From Chromatiaceae bacterium (GTDB lineage Bacteria > Pseudomonadota > Gammaproteobacteria > Chromatiales > Chromatiaceae), in NCBI GenBank assembly GCA_024235415.1, contig JACKML010000001.1, positions 124,001 through 188,000 on the forward strand: DNA of 64,000 nucleotides, written 5' to 3'. Made by a program: the position numbers and the translations under genes. The number at the start of each line of letters is the position of its first letter. Within the stretch, counting starts at the first letter, position 1. Of the stretch, positions 1-9,472 are shown piece after piece. The notes below the pieces were generated by a model. It saw only the letters and a program-made list of their open reading frames with translations. It ran no database searches and was not told the origin of the DNA.

Positions 1-117
1 ACCCACCCGCCGCGCTCATCGACGTGCAAGCCATTGAATTCACAAAAGACCGAGTCTCGGGCTCGGTTAATGCATCAAACGCCTGCGGACCAGCCGGTCC
101 ATTTTGGAGACACCCTC

Positions 118-699
118 ATGACCCGCGTCACTGCATTCGTTGCCTGCGTCATCGCAGCGCTGAGTTTCGTCGCGCCGGTACAGGCCACCCCGATCGTATT
201 GCACACCACCCTCTCCGGACTCAACGAAAATCCGCCCAACGCATCGCCTGGCACCGGGTATACCTCGGTCACCTACGATGACACCGCCCATACCCTTGGC
301 GTTCACATCGCTTTTTCCGATCTGACAGGAACAGCCACCGCTGCGCACATCCACTGCTGTGTTGCTTCACCCGGTAATGCGGGCGTCGCAACGACCACAC
401 CGACGTTCCCCGGTTTCCCATTGGGTGTCACCAGTGGCATCTATGACATGATTCTCGACCTGACGGTGGCAAGCAGTTTCAATACCGCGTTCGTAACGGC
501 CAACGGCGGCACCCTTGCCGCTGCAGAGGCGGTGCTGGTCAGCGGACTGCTCGCTGGGAAGGCCTACTTGAACATCCACACCACCTACGCCCCTGGCGGC
601 GAGATCCGGGGTTTTCTCGCTGTACCCGAGCCGGCTGCAATTGCGCTGCTCGGTATCGGTCTCGTGGGCCTGCTGACGGCGCGGCGCCGCGACAGCTGA
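118..699 (+). CDS. CHRD-domain exported protein with PEP-CTERM anchor
   Basis: The 193-residue product starts with a signal peptide (a basic start, then a hydrophobic stretch ending in PVQA) and continues into a CHRD-like domain with the typical LSGLNENPP and AHIH segments and a closing YLNIHT-PGGEIRG motif. It ends in a PEP-CTERM sorting signal: VPEP, a hydrophobic helix, then RRR. PEP-CTERM proteins are processed by an exosortase and usually go to the cell surface or exopolysaccharide matrix. I chose ATG 118 over an upstream in-frame ATG at 34 because the signal peptide begins there and GGAGA lies just upstream. No exosortase gene is in the window. The function of the CHRD domain here is unknown. 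Confidence 0.85.
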   Translation: MTRVTAFVACVIAALSFVAPVQATPIVLHTTLSGLNENPPNASPGTGYTSVTYDDTAHTLGVHIAFSDLTGTATAAHIHCCVASPGNAGVATTTPTFPGFPLGVTSGIYDMILDLTVASSFNTAFVTANGGTLAAAEAVLVSGLLAGKAYLNIHTTYAPGGEIRGFLAVPEPAAIALLGIGLVGLLTARRRDS

Positions 700-711
700 C
701 CACCGCACGCC

Positions 712-1221
712 TCAGCGGGTTTCGCGGATCACCCGCCAGCAGGCGAGCTTGCGCTCGAAGCTGTACCCGGCATTGGCGGGGCTGGTCGACGGCAGGCGCA
801 GGCGTGGCAGGTCGGCGACCCCGGCAGGCAGTCGCGGGGCGACATGCCGATCGAAGACCCGTTGCGCCATCGCGCCATTGAAGTAGATGCGCCCGATTGC
901 CGGATGCGCGGCGAAGAAACCGGCAAAGTCATTGGGTACGATCGACCTGGAGTCGATATCCGCATCCATGCTGCTTTCGCGCGTGCAGCTCATCAACACA
1001 TCCCATACCGCAACACCCTGCCGCACCAGTTGGGCACAGCGTTCGTCGTAGGCCAGACCTGGCGCAAGATGGAACAGGTGCTCGACAATCGGCCAGAAGG
1101 CATTGCGCGGATGGGCGTAATACCGGTTCGCCTGCAACGACGCTTTGCCCGGCATCGAGCCGAGGATCAGCAGCCGGGCCTGCGCATCGGCGAGCGGTGG
1201 AAAACTGTGGACACGTGACAT
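712..1221 (-). CDS. DNA-deoxyinosine glycosylase (uracil-DNA glycosylase superfamily)
   Basis: The 169-residue protein has the superfamily motif LILGSMPG near residue 20, followed by YYAHPRNAFWPI, which is typical of the hypoxanthine/deoxyinosine glycosylase branch. The C-terminal LPSTSPAN segment matches the family's DNA-intercalation loop. It would remove deaminated adenine (hypoxanthine) from DNA in base-excision repair. The length is normal for the family. It stands alone, convergent with the PEP-CTERM gene and just downstream of the FixJ-type regulator on the same strand. A general mismatch-specific uracil glycosylase is the alternative. Confidence 0.85.
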   Translation of the reverse strand: MSRVHSFPPLADAQARLLILGSMPGKASLQANRYYAHPRNAFWPIVEHLFHLAPGLAYDERCAQLVRQGVAVWDVLMSCTRESSMDADIDSRSIVPNDFAGFFAAHPAIGRIYFNGAMAQRVFDRHVAPRLPAGVADLPRLRLPSTSPANAGYSFERKLACWRVIRETR

Positions 1222-1282
1222 CGGCCAGCAGGAATCAGCGCTGTGTCACCGTTGTGACCAACTTGAATCGACGCAGAGGCAC

Positions 1283-1915
1283 TCAGTCGTGGCCGTCGAC
1301 CGCAAGCACCATGCGCACCAGTTCGGCGAGGGAACCGGCCTGCATCTTTTCCATCACCCGCGCACGGTGCGCCTCGATGGTCTTGGCAGAGACACCGAGC
1401 GTATTCGCGATCTCCTTGTTGGACCGGCCCTCGGTGACCATCTGCATGACCTCGTGCTCGCGCGGCGTAAGATGCGACAGGCGCTCCTGGATCTGCAGGT
1501 TCTCGGAATGGTGGCTGCGCTGGTGCTCTTCACGCGCAATCGCCCGACGTATCGCATCGAGCAGCACTTCGTCATTGAACGGCTTCTCGATGAAATCGAC
1601 GGCGCCGCTTTTCATCGCGCGCACCGCCATCGGCACATCACCGTGTCCGGTGATGATAACCACCGGGATCTGGATATTTCTCTCGACCAGGTGTTCCTGC
1701 AGGTCGAGCCCGCTCATGCCGGGCATCCGCACGTCCAGCACCAGGCAGCCGGCGCGGCCCGGCTGGTACTGGGCGAGGAACTCGTCAGCCGAGGCGTGAC
1801 TTTCGACCTGCATACCCACCGACTCGATCAGCCATTTGAGCGAGTTGCGCATGGCCTGATCGTCATCGACCACGAATACGGTGATCTTGGCGGAGGTGGA
1901 TTCAGACACGATCAT
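1283..1915 (-). CDS. FixJ-family response regulator (receiver + LuxR-type HTH)
   Basis: The 210-residue protein has an N-terminal receiver domain with the acidic triad DDD near residue 17-19, phospho-acceptor Asp61 in LVLDVRMPG, a switch Thr in ITGHGD and the conserved Lys in FIEKPF. A linker leads to a LuxR/FixJ helix-turn-helix (LTPREHEVM to NKEIA to SAKTIEAHR) at about residues 145-200. It overlaps the upstream sensor kinase gene by 4 bases, so the two are almost certainly a translationally coupled two-component pair that controls transcription. The regulon cannot be told from sequence. FixJ-like pairs often respond to redox or oxygen, but no haem-binding PAS signature was identified in the partner. 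Confidence 0.93.
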   Translation of the reverse strand: MIVSESTSAKITVFVVDDDQAMRNSLKWLIESVGMQVESHASADEFLAQYQPGRAGCLVLDVRMPGMSGLDLQEHLVERNIQIPVVIITGHGDVPMAVRAMKSGAVDFIEKPFNDEVLLDAIRRAIAREEHQRSHHSENLQIQERLSHLTPREHEVMQMVTEGRSNKEIANTLGVSAKTIEAHRARVMEKMQAGSLAELVRMVLAVDGHD

Positions 1916-4452
1916 GATGCGGCACTTGCGACTGATTCCATGCTGGATGGAAGCTCGATAATGAAGGTACTCCCGTTGCCAGGCTGGGAATCAGCCCTGA
2001 TTTTACCATGATGATTGCTGATGATGGTCTGACTGATCGCAAGGCCCATGCCCATGCCGCTCTCCTTGGTGCTGAAGAACGGATCAAACAGGTGTTCCAT
2101 CGCCTTGTCGCTGATGCCAGAGCCGTTGTCCCGCACGCTCAGAAAGACCATGCCTTCTGACTGGCTGCCCGATTCGATGACCAGGCGCCGCTCGCTGGCC
2201 GGCACATCCACCAATGCGTCGAGTGCGTTGCGCAACAGATTGATCAGTACCTGCTCGATCTGCACAGAGTCGACTCGCACCCACAGCTCGCGATTGGCGA
2301 GTCGACGCTCAATAGTCAGCTCATGGCGGCCGAGTTCGTGGCTGAGCATCGAGCAGGTCTCGCGTGCCAGCACATTCAGATCGACGATCTCGCGAATCGG
2401 CTGTCGTCGACTCACCATCCCGCGCAGACGCTTGATGATCTCACCTGCACGGCCAGCCTGGGCCGATATCTGGCCAAGTGCGTGCAGCATTTCGTCCTTG
2501 CCGCCGATATCCAGTCGCAGGCGTCTTGCGCAGCCATTGGCGAAATTGACGATGGCGGACAGCGGCTGATTGAGTTCGTGTGCGATGCCGGTGGCCATCT
2601 CGCCCATATTGCTCAGCCGGGTGACATGCACCAGTTCGTTCTGCCGCCGTTTCAACTCCTCTTCGGCTGCGCGCTCGCTGGTGATGTCGCGGGCATACAC
2701 GTTCACATAGCCGAGTTCCGACACAGGCGCCAGCAACAGCGAAAAGATCCCTTCGTCGGTCGCCACTTCCAATTCGCTGGTCGCGGTGCTCGCCAACACC
2801 TCCTCGATACGGCTGCGCCAGTATACCGGCAGCGTCTGCAGGGGCCGGCAGCCCCAGTGCTTGAGCAGCGGCGTACTTGGCTGGTTCGCGTAGGTGATGA
2901 CCCCGCGCCGATTGATGCGCAGCACCGGGATCGGGCTCTCGCTCGGAAGGGCAGCAAGGCTGCGGATCTCCGCCTCGCGCATCTTGCGTTCGGCGATGTC
3001 GCGCAGGTACAGGGTAAACACCAGTTGATCCTCGAGCGAGACCGGCTTTATCGACAGCTCAACCGGAAAGATCCGGCGGTCGCGCGCGACCACCTGTATC
3101 TCGGTACGTTGCAACGGCACACCCTGCTCGGCACCCGACAACGACAGGTACAGCAGGCGCTCGAATGTCTCGCGCCACTTGGGTGCGACCAGCAGCTCAC
3201 TGAACGACCGCCCGACCGCCTCGTCATGCCGGTAATCGAAGGTGTCCTGTGCAGTGGGGTTGAAATCGATGATCTGTCCGAGCTCGTTGACGGTGATCAC
3301 CGAGTCGAGTGACGCATCCATGATCGCCATGCGCAGTTTTTCTGTCTGTTGCAGCTCGGTCTCGTGCTGCCGACGCATCTCATCACGCGCACGCATCACC
3401 AACTGCACAAAATCGCGGATCCAGTCTTCCAGGATCAGCAATTGGTTGCCGTGTCGGTGCACCCCGGAATCGGGCATGTCCAGCGCTCGACGCGACAGGC
3501 TCGACACGCGGCTAAGCAGGCGACTGATACGACTCGACATCAGCAGGAACAGCAGGACGAACGCGGCGATGATGACGACAGCGCCGATCAATCGCTGGCG
3601 CCGCTCCAGGTCGAGCACCTGCTGTCCGGTACGTTCGAACGACGCACGCGGCAACAGGGTTGCGAACAGCAGATTCAGATCGGCGTCGTCGTATTCGAAG
3701 AACGACTGCGCCGTTACCAGAAAGTTGCGCCGCACCCGGTCCAGCGACTCGCCCACTTTGACCAACTCGTTGCTGCTGCTCGACAGGATGCGCTTGGCGT
3801 CCGGATCGATGATTGCGACCACGTTGTTGGTCGACTTGACGAACTGCTGCGATGCGGCGAGAAACACGTGATCCAGCGGCAGCATGATCACCACACTGCC
3901 CATCGGCGTGCGCGCGGTATCCTCGGTGCCCTCGGAGACGATCAGCCAGGGTCTCTCGTTCATCAGGGTGACCGAGGCGCGACGTTTGCCGTTGGTCAGG
4001 TAGTTTTTCGGATCGGCGAGCAGGGCCGGTGGCAACGCCTCGCCACCTGGGCTGTACAGTTCCCTGACCGCACCGGCCGAATCGACCAGCAGGAAATGCC
4101 GCGGGCTCACCCCTCCCTGCCAGCCCAGGTCATCGGGCAGCCACGGTGGCGGGTTGCCGGCATCGTACTGAATGCTCCCCGGGGCACGACGTCCCCAGAT
4201 GATCGGATCAAGGTAATCCGCCATTCGCCGGTGCGTGGCGAGCAGACGTGCGAAAAAGGTGAAAGAGCGCCGATACTCGTCGAAACGGATCAGTGACTCT
4301 CGCGCCTGCTGATCCAGCTGACTTTCCAGCGCCTGGTCGAAGATGTTGCTCAGGGCACGGGTCTGTACCCGATCGACGACCAGCCACACAATCAGACCGG
4401 TCACCAGCCCAAAGGCGAGCGCCAACGCGGGGATGGGTATCCCTTTGAGCAA
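1912..4452 (-). CDS. Membrane PAS sensor histidine kinase, partner of the FixJ-type regulator
   Basis: The 846-residue protein has an N-terminal transmembrane helix (about 8-26), a periplasmic sensor region of roughly 270 residues with LVDSAGAVRELYSPGG resembling a Cache fold, a second membrane segment near residue 290-310, then PAS domains (one beginning near DASLDSVITVNELGQI and a second weaker one) and a HisKA domain. The phospho-acceptor His lies near residue 625 in GIAHELNQPLSA. An HATPase domain follows, with N-box NLLRNALDA, G1 DNGSGI and G2 GMGMGLAI. This is the NtrB/FixL-like kinase class. It would phosphorylate the adjacent receiver protein. The ligand sensed is unknown. Confidence 0.92.
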   Translation of the reverse strand: MLKGIPIPALALAFGLVTGLIVWLVVDRVQTRALSNIFDQALESQLDQQARESLIRFDEYRRSFTFFARLLATHRRMADYLDPIIWGRRAPGSIQYDAGNPPPWLPDDLGWQGGVSPRHFLLVDSAGAVRELYSPGGEALPPALLADPKNYLTNGKRRASVTLMNERPWLIVSEGTEDTARTPMGSVVIMLPLDHVFLAASQQFVKSTNNVVAIIDPDAKRILSSSSNELVKVGESLDRVRRNFLVTAQSFFEYDDADLNLLFATLLPRASFERTGQQVLDLERRQRLIGAVVIIAAFVLLFLLMSSRISRLLSRVSSLSRRALDMPDSGVHRHGNQLLILEDWIRDFVQLVMRARDEMRRQHETELQQTEKLRMAIMDASLDSVITVNELGQIIDFNPTAQDTFDYRHDEAVGRSFSELLVAPKWRETFERLLYLSLSGAEQGVPLQRTEIQVVARDRRIFPVELSIKPVSLEDQLVFTLYLRDIAERKMREAEIRSLAALPSESPIPVLRINRRGVITYANQPSTPLLKHWGCRPLQTLPVYWRSRIEEVLASTATSELEVATDEGIFSLLLAPVSELGYVNVYARDITSERAAEEELKRRQNELVHVTRLSNMGEMATGIAHELNQPLSAIVNFANGCARRLRLDIGGKDEMLHALGQISAQAGRAGEIIKRLRGMVSRRQPIREIVDLNVLARETCSMLSHELGRHELTIERRLANRELWVRVDSVQIEQVLINLLRNALDALVDVPASERRLVIESGSQSEGMVFLSVRDNGSGISDKAMEHLFDPFFSTKESGMGMGLAISQTIISNHHGKIRADSQPGNGSTFIIELPSSMESVASAAS

Positions 4453-4587
4453 CCTGCGTGACAGCGACCGTTTGTTGATTGACCTTGCCCGAGCGACTGA
4501 AACTGGGACGATTATCGTCCGGCCGAGTCAAATCACCAAGGCATGCCGGGCCGTTGACCGCGACCGCTGCACAGATTCAACCGACGC

Positions 4588-4944
4588 CTAGCGCATCGCG
4601 CGCACAGCCGGCACAGCCTTCATCGGGACCAGCGGCATTTGTGACAACAGGCGATCAAGCGCCTCCTGGCAGTGCGGTTCGAGTTGATCCAGACGAATGC
4701 CAAAGCCATGCAGGCTCTGGTGGGCGACGCGTCCCTTGATACTCAGACAACGGCTGCAGACCCCTTCGTCAGGCTGGAAGGTGACCGTAACCTCTGCGCC
4801 GATCGGCACAATGCTGGTTTCCGCCCGGATGTACAGCCCGCCATGGGTAAGGTCGACGATGCGCCCACGAATCAATCCGAATCGCGGGCAACCAACGACG
4901 GCGTCGAGTGAAACCGCCTTGCGGTCCCAATTTCTCTGCTCCAT
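4588..4944 (-). CDS. PilZ-domain protein (probable cyclic di-GMP receptor)
   Basis: This 118-residue single-domain protein carries the PilZ signature: RNWDR (RxxxR) at residues 4-8, then DLTHGGLYI, a Thr-containing variant of the usual D/N-x-S-x-x-G motif, and a beta-barrel body. It would bind cyclic di-GMP and relay it to a partner. A strong GGAGGGAAGG Shine-Dalgarno directly precedes the ATG. It carries two CxxC-like cysteines (near VCSRC), which are unusual but occur in other small PilZ proteins. A diguanylate cyclase occurs elsewhere in the window, but no link is implied. Confidence 0.85.
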   Translation of the reverse strand: MEQRNWDRKAVSLDAVVGCPRFGLIRGRIVDLTHGGLYIRAETSIVPIGAEVTVTFQPDEGVCSRCLSIKGRVAHQSLHGFGIRLDQLEPHCQEALDRLLSQMPLVPMKAVPAVRAMR

Positions 4945-5194
4945 CCTTCCCTCCTTTGGGTGTCACTGATCGTCCACGGTCTGGCGCCGTTTTTGCGTTG
5001 GACGACTGCCGCACCATTATGGCGGGCGCGAGAACAGCGACAATTAGGAGCAACCCCGGCGCATCGGGTACTTTCCCTAAAAAACGTAATTTAGATATTA
5101 TTTTTCATAGCGTTAACGATTTTTCTTCGATTAATTATTAACAAGATTCCTGGTGTCCCGAATACCCACCAGCCCACCGTTGAGGCCATTGCGC
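4945..5194. other. AT-rich divergent intergenic region
   Basis: This 250-base spacer between the divergent PilZ and RDD genes turns AT-rich from about 5085 to 5145, in contrast to the high-GC surroundings. It probably holds promoters for one or both genes. I could not assign clear -35/-10 pairs with confidence. Confidence 0.4.
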
Positions 5195-5635
5195 ATGCCG
5201 ACAGATCTGGAAAACGCCGTAACTCCTGGCCTGTGGCGCCGCCTCGCAGCGATCTTTTATGACAGCTGGCTGGTCCTCGCGTTGTGGCTGCTCGGCGCAA
5301 CGGCAGACTACTTCATCCAGGCTGCAATCGGCCTGGGCGACGCACCGGTGCATCTGCCGCTGCAGCTTTACCTGGTCGCCTGCCCTTTTCTGTTCTTCGG
5401 TTGGTTCTGGACCCATGGTGGCCAGACGCTCGGCATGCGTTCCTGGCGACTCAAGGTCCTCGACTGCCACGGTCAACCTGTCGGCTGGCGACAGGCGCTG
5501 ATCCGTGTCGCCGCCGCATGGCTGGCGGCACTGCCGCTCGGGCTGGGTTACCTGTGGATGCTGGTCGACAAGGCCGGCCTCACCTGGCACGACCGTCTCA
5601 GCCGTACCCGACTCGTCCTGGTGAACAAGACCTGA
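5195..5635 (+). CDS. RDD-family membrane protein
   Basis: The 146-residue protein has the RDD-family layout: a first membrane helix following LWRRLAAIFYDSW, a second helix ending in FFGWFWTHGGQTLGMRSWRLKV, and a final segment with WHDRLSRTRLV. RDD proteins are small inner-membrane proteins of mostly unknown role; some have been linked to ion transport. ATG 5195 gives the usual family N-terminus. An in-frame GTG at 5153 would add 14 residues and is less likely. The gene is convergent with lptG. Confidence 0.85.
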   Translation: MPTDLENAVTPGLWRRLAAIFYDSWLVLALWLLGATADYFIQAAIGLGDAPVHLPLQLYLVACPFLFFGWFWTHGGQTLGMRSWRLKVLDCHGQPVGWRQALIRVAAAWLAALPLGLGYLWMLVDKAGLTWHDRLSRTRLVLVNKT

Positions 5636-5687
5636 AACTCAGCCCGCCGAACGGTTCTCCGGATCCTGGAATTTGTCAGAGGACCTC

Positions 5688-6758
5688 TCAGTGCACCCGC
5701 CTGAGCAGGTACACGCCGATCGCCAGAAATGCGGCAGCCGGCAACAACGCGCTGACCAGCGGGTTGATTTCGTATACCACCGCGACGAACGACATGCCGC
5801 GACTGAGCATATAGAACGCCATGCCGATAATGATCCCGAGGAACACGCGGTGTCCCATACTGACGAATCGCTGATGCGCCAGTACGAAGGGTACGGCAAT
5901 AAACAGCATGACCAGGGTGGCGAGCGGAGTCGCCAGTTTGACCCAGAAGGCCACCTCGTAGTCGGTCGCCGACTGCCCGTTCTCGCGCATCACCCCGATA
6001 TAGTGATAGAGCTCGGTGATCGGCAGCATGGTCGGCTGGATAACCAGCGTGCTCAGCAGCCCCGGATCAAGCATCGAGTCCCAACGCGCCTGCTCCAGCT
6101 GCCGCTCCGTCACACCTGATTCGCCGACCTGGGTCTGGCGGATCCGGAACATCTTCCAATGGTCACCCTGGTGCTCGGCTCGCTCGGCATGGGTGGCCAG
6201 CGTCAGGCGTTGCTCGGCGTCGAATTCATAGATGTAGATATCCTCGAGGCGGGCGCCCGGCAGGATGGTGCGGATGTTGACGAACGCGCCACCATCACGT
6301 GCCCAGAAGCCATAGCGCGTCTTCAGCGTGACCTTCTGCTGCATCTTTTCGGCGCGGTACTCTTCACCCCACTGTTCAGCGGCCGGCGCCACCATCTCAC
6401 CAAACGCGAATACCAGTGCCATCATCAGCAGGCCGGTCTTCATCACGGCGAGCACGATCTGACGCAGTGAGAAACCCGCGCCGCGCATCGCGATCAACTC
6501 GCCATGCGCGCCCATCGCCCCGAGGCCGATCAGGGTGCCGATCAATGCCGCCACCGGGAACGCCTCAAACACGAAACGCGGCGTCGATAACACCGCGACA
6601 AAGAACGCATCGATGGTGCGGTAGGCACCACGCCCGACATCGTCCATCTCTTCGATGAGACCGAAGAACACCATCAATATGACCAGCACCAACAACGTCA
6701 TGGCGGTGGCCTTGAGCATGGTGCCGGCGATGTAACGTTCCATCAGGCTCAGCGTCAT
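5688..6758 (-). CDS. lptG: LPS export ABC transporter permease LptG
   Basis: The 356-residue protein starts MTLSLMERYIAG and has the LptF/LptG topology: three N-terminal helices, a large periplasmic beta-jellyroll domain (about 115-260) and three C-terminal helices ending in YLLRRVH. LptG works with LptF and the LptB ATPase to extract lipopolysaccharide from the inner membrane and pass it to the LptC-A-D bridge. The start at 6758 overlaps the end of lptF by 4 bases (ATGA), which indicates translational coupling. A longer open frame upstream is antisense-like sequence inside lptF. Length matches the family. Confidence 0.95.
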   Translation of the reverse strand: MTLSLMERYIAGTMLKATAMTLLVLVILMVFFGLIEEMDDVGRGAYRTIDAFFVAVLSTPRFVFEAFPVAALIGTLIGLGAMGAHGELIAMRGAGFSLRQIVLAVMKTGLLMMALVFAFGEMVAPAAEQWGEEYRAEKMQQKVTLKTRYGFWARDGGAFVNIRTILPGARLEDIYIYEFDAEQRLTLATHAERAEHQGDHWKMFRIRQTQVGESGVTERQLEQARWDSMLDPGLLSTLVIQPTMLPITELYHYIGVMRENGQSATDYEVAFWVKLATPLATLVMLFIAVPFVLAHQRFVSMGHRVFLGIIIGMAFYMLSRGMSFVAVVYEINPLVSALLPAAAFLAIGVYLLRRVH

Positions 6759-7855
6759 GTCCGGCGCGCCTTCCAGCGTCTGCGCTGCATCCAGAACCAG
6801 TTCGAGTCGAGCATGATGATGAAGCCGGCGACCAGCAGCATCAGCAGCGGAAGCCACCACATTCCGACCCATGCCGGCACCGCCTCGGTCGCCAGCCATC
6901 GCTGAGCCACCCTCTGCAGGTTCATGAAGATAAAGTACAGCAGGATTGCAAAGCTCAGCCGGCCATAGATACCGGCGCGCGGCGGTGAGCGTGCAAGCGG
7001 CACTGCCAGCACCCCGAAAGCAACCACGGCGAATGGCGCAGACAGGCGGAACTGGAACTCGGCCCAATCACCCGGGCTGTCCGAATCCAGCAAAACCTGC
7101 ATCGATTTGGCGCTCTCCGGCAGCGCCCGCTCCTCGCTGCTGAACGTCGGGATACGCACCGCGTACTCCTCGAAATGCCCGATCGAATAGTCGAGCTGTC
7201 CCGGGGTGCCTTCGTAACGGCGTCCGTCGGTGAGGATCACATAACGTTCGCCGGTCTTCGGATCGGTAGTCTGGTAGGCATCGCGCGCCGTCACCAGTCC
7301 GAGGCGCCCCTGCTGACGGTCCTGAACGAACAAACCCTGCAGCTTGAACCCGTCCTTCTCCAGGGACTCGGTATAAACCACCAGGCCACCGCGGCTGAAC
7401 TCGTTGAAGCGCCCGGCGCGCACGCCGGATATATCGGCACTGTTGGCTTGCAGGGCCTTCAATTCGTCGACATAGCCCCGCGACCATGGCAACAGCTCCA
7501 TGACGAGCAGGCCAACCACGAATGCCAGCGGGATGCCGGTCAGCAACACCGATTTGAAAATGCGCGCGTGACCGAAACCCGATGCGGCCAACGCAATCAT
7601 CTCGCTGTCGCGGTACATCCTGCCGAGCACCCAGAGCACCGAGAAGAAGAACGCCGGCGGCACCATCAGGCCGAGCGCCTTGAGTAACTCCAGACCCACC
7701 ACCACCATGATGATTTCGCTGCTGAGCAGGCCGCTCGCCACCTTGCCCAGATAGCGTACGAGCGTGCTCGACAGCATGACCAGGGCGAGCACCAACAGCA
7801 CCACGACCAGGGTCTTGAGGATCTCCCGTAAAAGCAGCCGGTCGATGACGCCCAT
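6755..7855 (-). CDS. lptF: LPS export ABC transporter permease LptF
   Basis: The 366-residue protein begins MGVIDRLLLREILKT, the canonical LptF N-terminus, with three transmembrane helices before and three after a periplasmic jellyroll domain. The GFGHARIFKSVLLTGIPLA segment is a typical coupling-helix region for LptB. It forms the lipopolysaccharide-extracting permease with LptG. I chose ATG 7855; the frame stays open upstream to 8023, but that runs into the divergent pepA promoter region. The divergent arrangement with pepA is conserved in gammaproteobacteria. Confidence 0.95.
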   Translation of the reverse strand: MGVIDRLLLREILKTLVVVLLVLALVMLSSTLVRYLGKVASGLLSSEIIMVVVGLELLKALGLMVPPAFFFSVLWVLGRMYRDSEMIALAASGFGHARIFKSVLLTGIPLAFVVGLLVMELLPWSRGYVDELKALQANSADISGVRAGRFNEFSRGGLVVYTESLEKDGFKLQGLFVQDRQQGRLGLVTARDAYQTTDPKTGERYVILTDGRRYEGTPGQLDYSIGHFEEYAVRIPTFSSEERALPESAKSMQVLLDSDSPGDWAEFQFRLSAPFAVVAFGVLAVPLARSPPRAGIYGRLSFAILLYFIFMNLQRVAQRWLATEAVPAWVGMWWLPLLMLLVAGFIIMLDSNWFWMQRRRWKARRT

Positions 7856-7974
7856 CAAACTTTCTTTATGTCCCTGATTCGTTACACTCTGGCGAGCAAC
7901 AACGTCGAACCATAGCGCCAACGGCGTACGAGCGAAAGCGCGACGCACGGCGCAGCAACCAATCGAGAGGATCC

Positions 7975-9471
7975 ATGGACTACAGCTGCAAACTCGGTGC
8001 TGCAAACAAGCTGAAAACAGCATGCCTGGTCGTGGGCGTATTCAAGAACAACCGGCTTTCGCCACTCGGCAGCAGTCTGGACGAAGCTACGGCGGGTCAG
8101 ATCCAGGGCATCCTCAAACGCCAGGATTTTGCCGCCGATCTTGGGCAGACCCTGATGCTGTACGAGCCGCGTGACTGCGCCGCGGTACGCATCCTTCTGG
8201 TCGGCCTGGGCGAAGAGAAAGGCTTCACACCGCGCCAGTTTGGGCTCGCACTGCTGCCGGCATTTCAGCTGCTCGACAAGTCCGCTGCGGCAGACTGCCT
8301 GGTATTGCTGCCGAACAGGCAGGAGGACGAAGACACCTATCGCCTGGTGCGCGAGGCCGTGAGTGCCGCGGAGTCTGCCGTCTATCGCTTCCAGCAATGC
8401 AAGAGTGAAAAGACACCGGAAAAGCATCCGCTCAAGCGGGTGCATTTCCTCGCCCAGTCGCGAGCCCAACAGAATGCCGGCAACCGCGCGGCCACGCACG
8501 GCCGTGCCATCGGAGTCGGCAGCGCACTGGCCAAGGAACTCGCCAACCTCCCCGGCAACATCTGCACGCCGACCTACCTCGCTGAACAGGCGCAGGCACT
8601 CGCCCGCGGCAAGCGCAAACTCAAGGTCCGTGTGCTGTCGGAAGCACAGATGGACAAGCTCGGCATGGGCGCCCTGCTGTCGGTGTCACGTGGCAGCCGC
8701 CAGCCGGCAAAGCTGATCATCCTGGAGTACAAAGGCGGCAAGCCCGAAAGCAAGCCCGTAGCGCTTGTCGGCAAGGGCCTTACCTTCGACGCCGGTGGCA
8801 TCTCGATCAAATCTGCGGCCAATATGGACGAAATGAAATACGACATGTGCGGGGGGGCCAGCGTCCTCGGCACCCTCGCCGCCTGCGTCGAGCTCGATCT
8901 GCCGATCAACGTGGTCGGTATTGTCCCGAGCTCCGAGAACCTGCCTGATGGTGACGCCAACAAACCGGGTGACATCGTCACCTCGATGTCTGGCCAAACC
9001 ATCGAGATCCTGAATACCGATGCGGAAGGCCGCCTGATTCTGTGCGACGCGCTGACCTATACCGAGCGCTTCAAGCCGGCCGCGGTGATCGATATAGCAA
9101 CCCTTACCGGCGCCTGCGTCGTCGCCCTCGGCGATCAGGCAAGCGGCCTGATGGCCAACGACGACAAGCTGGCCGATGAATTGCTTGAGGCCGGCACCGA
9201 CTGTGGTGACCGCACCTGGCGCCTGCCACTGTTCGAGGAATACCAACGTCAGCTCGACAGCAATTTCGCCGACATGGCCAACGTCGGCGGACGCGGTGCC
9301 GGTGCGATTACCGCCGCCTGCTTCCTGTCGCGTTATACCAAGTCGTTCAAGTGGGCACACCTGGACATCGCCGGCACCGCCTGGGTGTCGGGCAACAACA
9401 AAGGGGCCACCGGCCGGCCGGTGCCGCTGTTGACCGAGTTCCTGCTGCGACGCTGCAACGCCAGCATGTAG
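7975..9471 (+). CDS. pepA: Leucyl aminopeptidase PepA (M17 family)
   Basis: The 498-residue protein has the M17 two-domain layout: an N-terminal macro-like domain and a C-terminal dinuclear metal peptidase domain with VGKGLTFDAGGISIK and the signature NTDAEGRL. It removes N-terminal residues from peptides; in E. coli PepA also binds DNA in Xer recombination and carAB control. GAGAGG lies just before ATG 7975. It is divergent from lptF and followed one base later by holC, the conserved order in gammaproteobacteria. The valS gene that often follows is absent here. Confidence 0.96.
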   Translation: MDYSCKLGAANKLKTACLVVGVFKNNRLSPLGSSLDEATAGQIQGILKRQDFAADLGQTLMLYEPRDCAAVRILLVGLGEEKGFTPRQFGLALLPAFQLLDKSAAADCLVLLPNRQEDEDTYRLVREAVSAAESAVYRFQQCKSEKTPEKHPLKRVHFLAQSRAQQNAGNRAATHGRAIGVGSALAKELANLPGNICTPTYLAEQAQALARGKRKLKVRVLSEAQMDKLGMGALLSVSRGSRQPAKLIILEYKGGKPESKPVALVGKGLTFDAGGISIKSAANMDEMKYDMCGGASVLGTLAACVELDLPINVVGIVPSSENLPDGDANKPGDIVTSMSGQTIEILNTDAEGRLILCDALTYTERFKPAAVIDIATLTGACVVALGDQASGLMANDDKLADELLEAGTDCGDRTWRLPLFEEYQRQLDSNFADMANVGGRGAGAITAACFLSRYTKSFKWAHLDIAGTAWVSGNNKGATGRPVPLLTEFLLRRCNASM

Positions 9472-9472
9472 C

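Noticed and set aside
49..67. ACCGAG/CTCGGT hairpin near the window start
   Set aside because: Short stem with a 7-base loop and no U-tract; its upstream gene is outside the window, so no role can be given.
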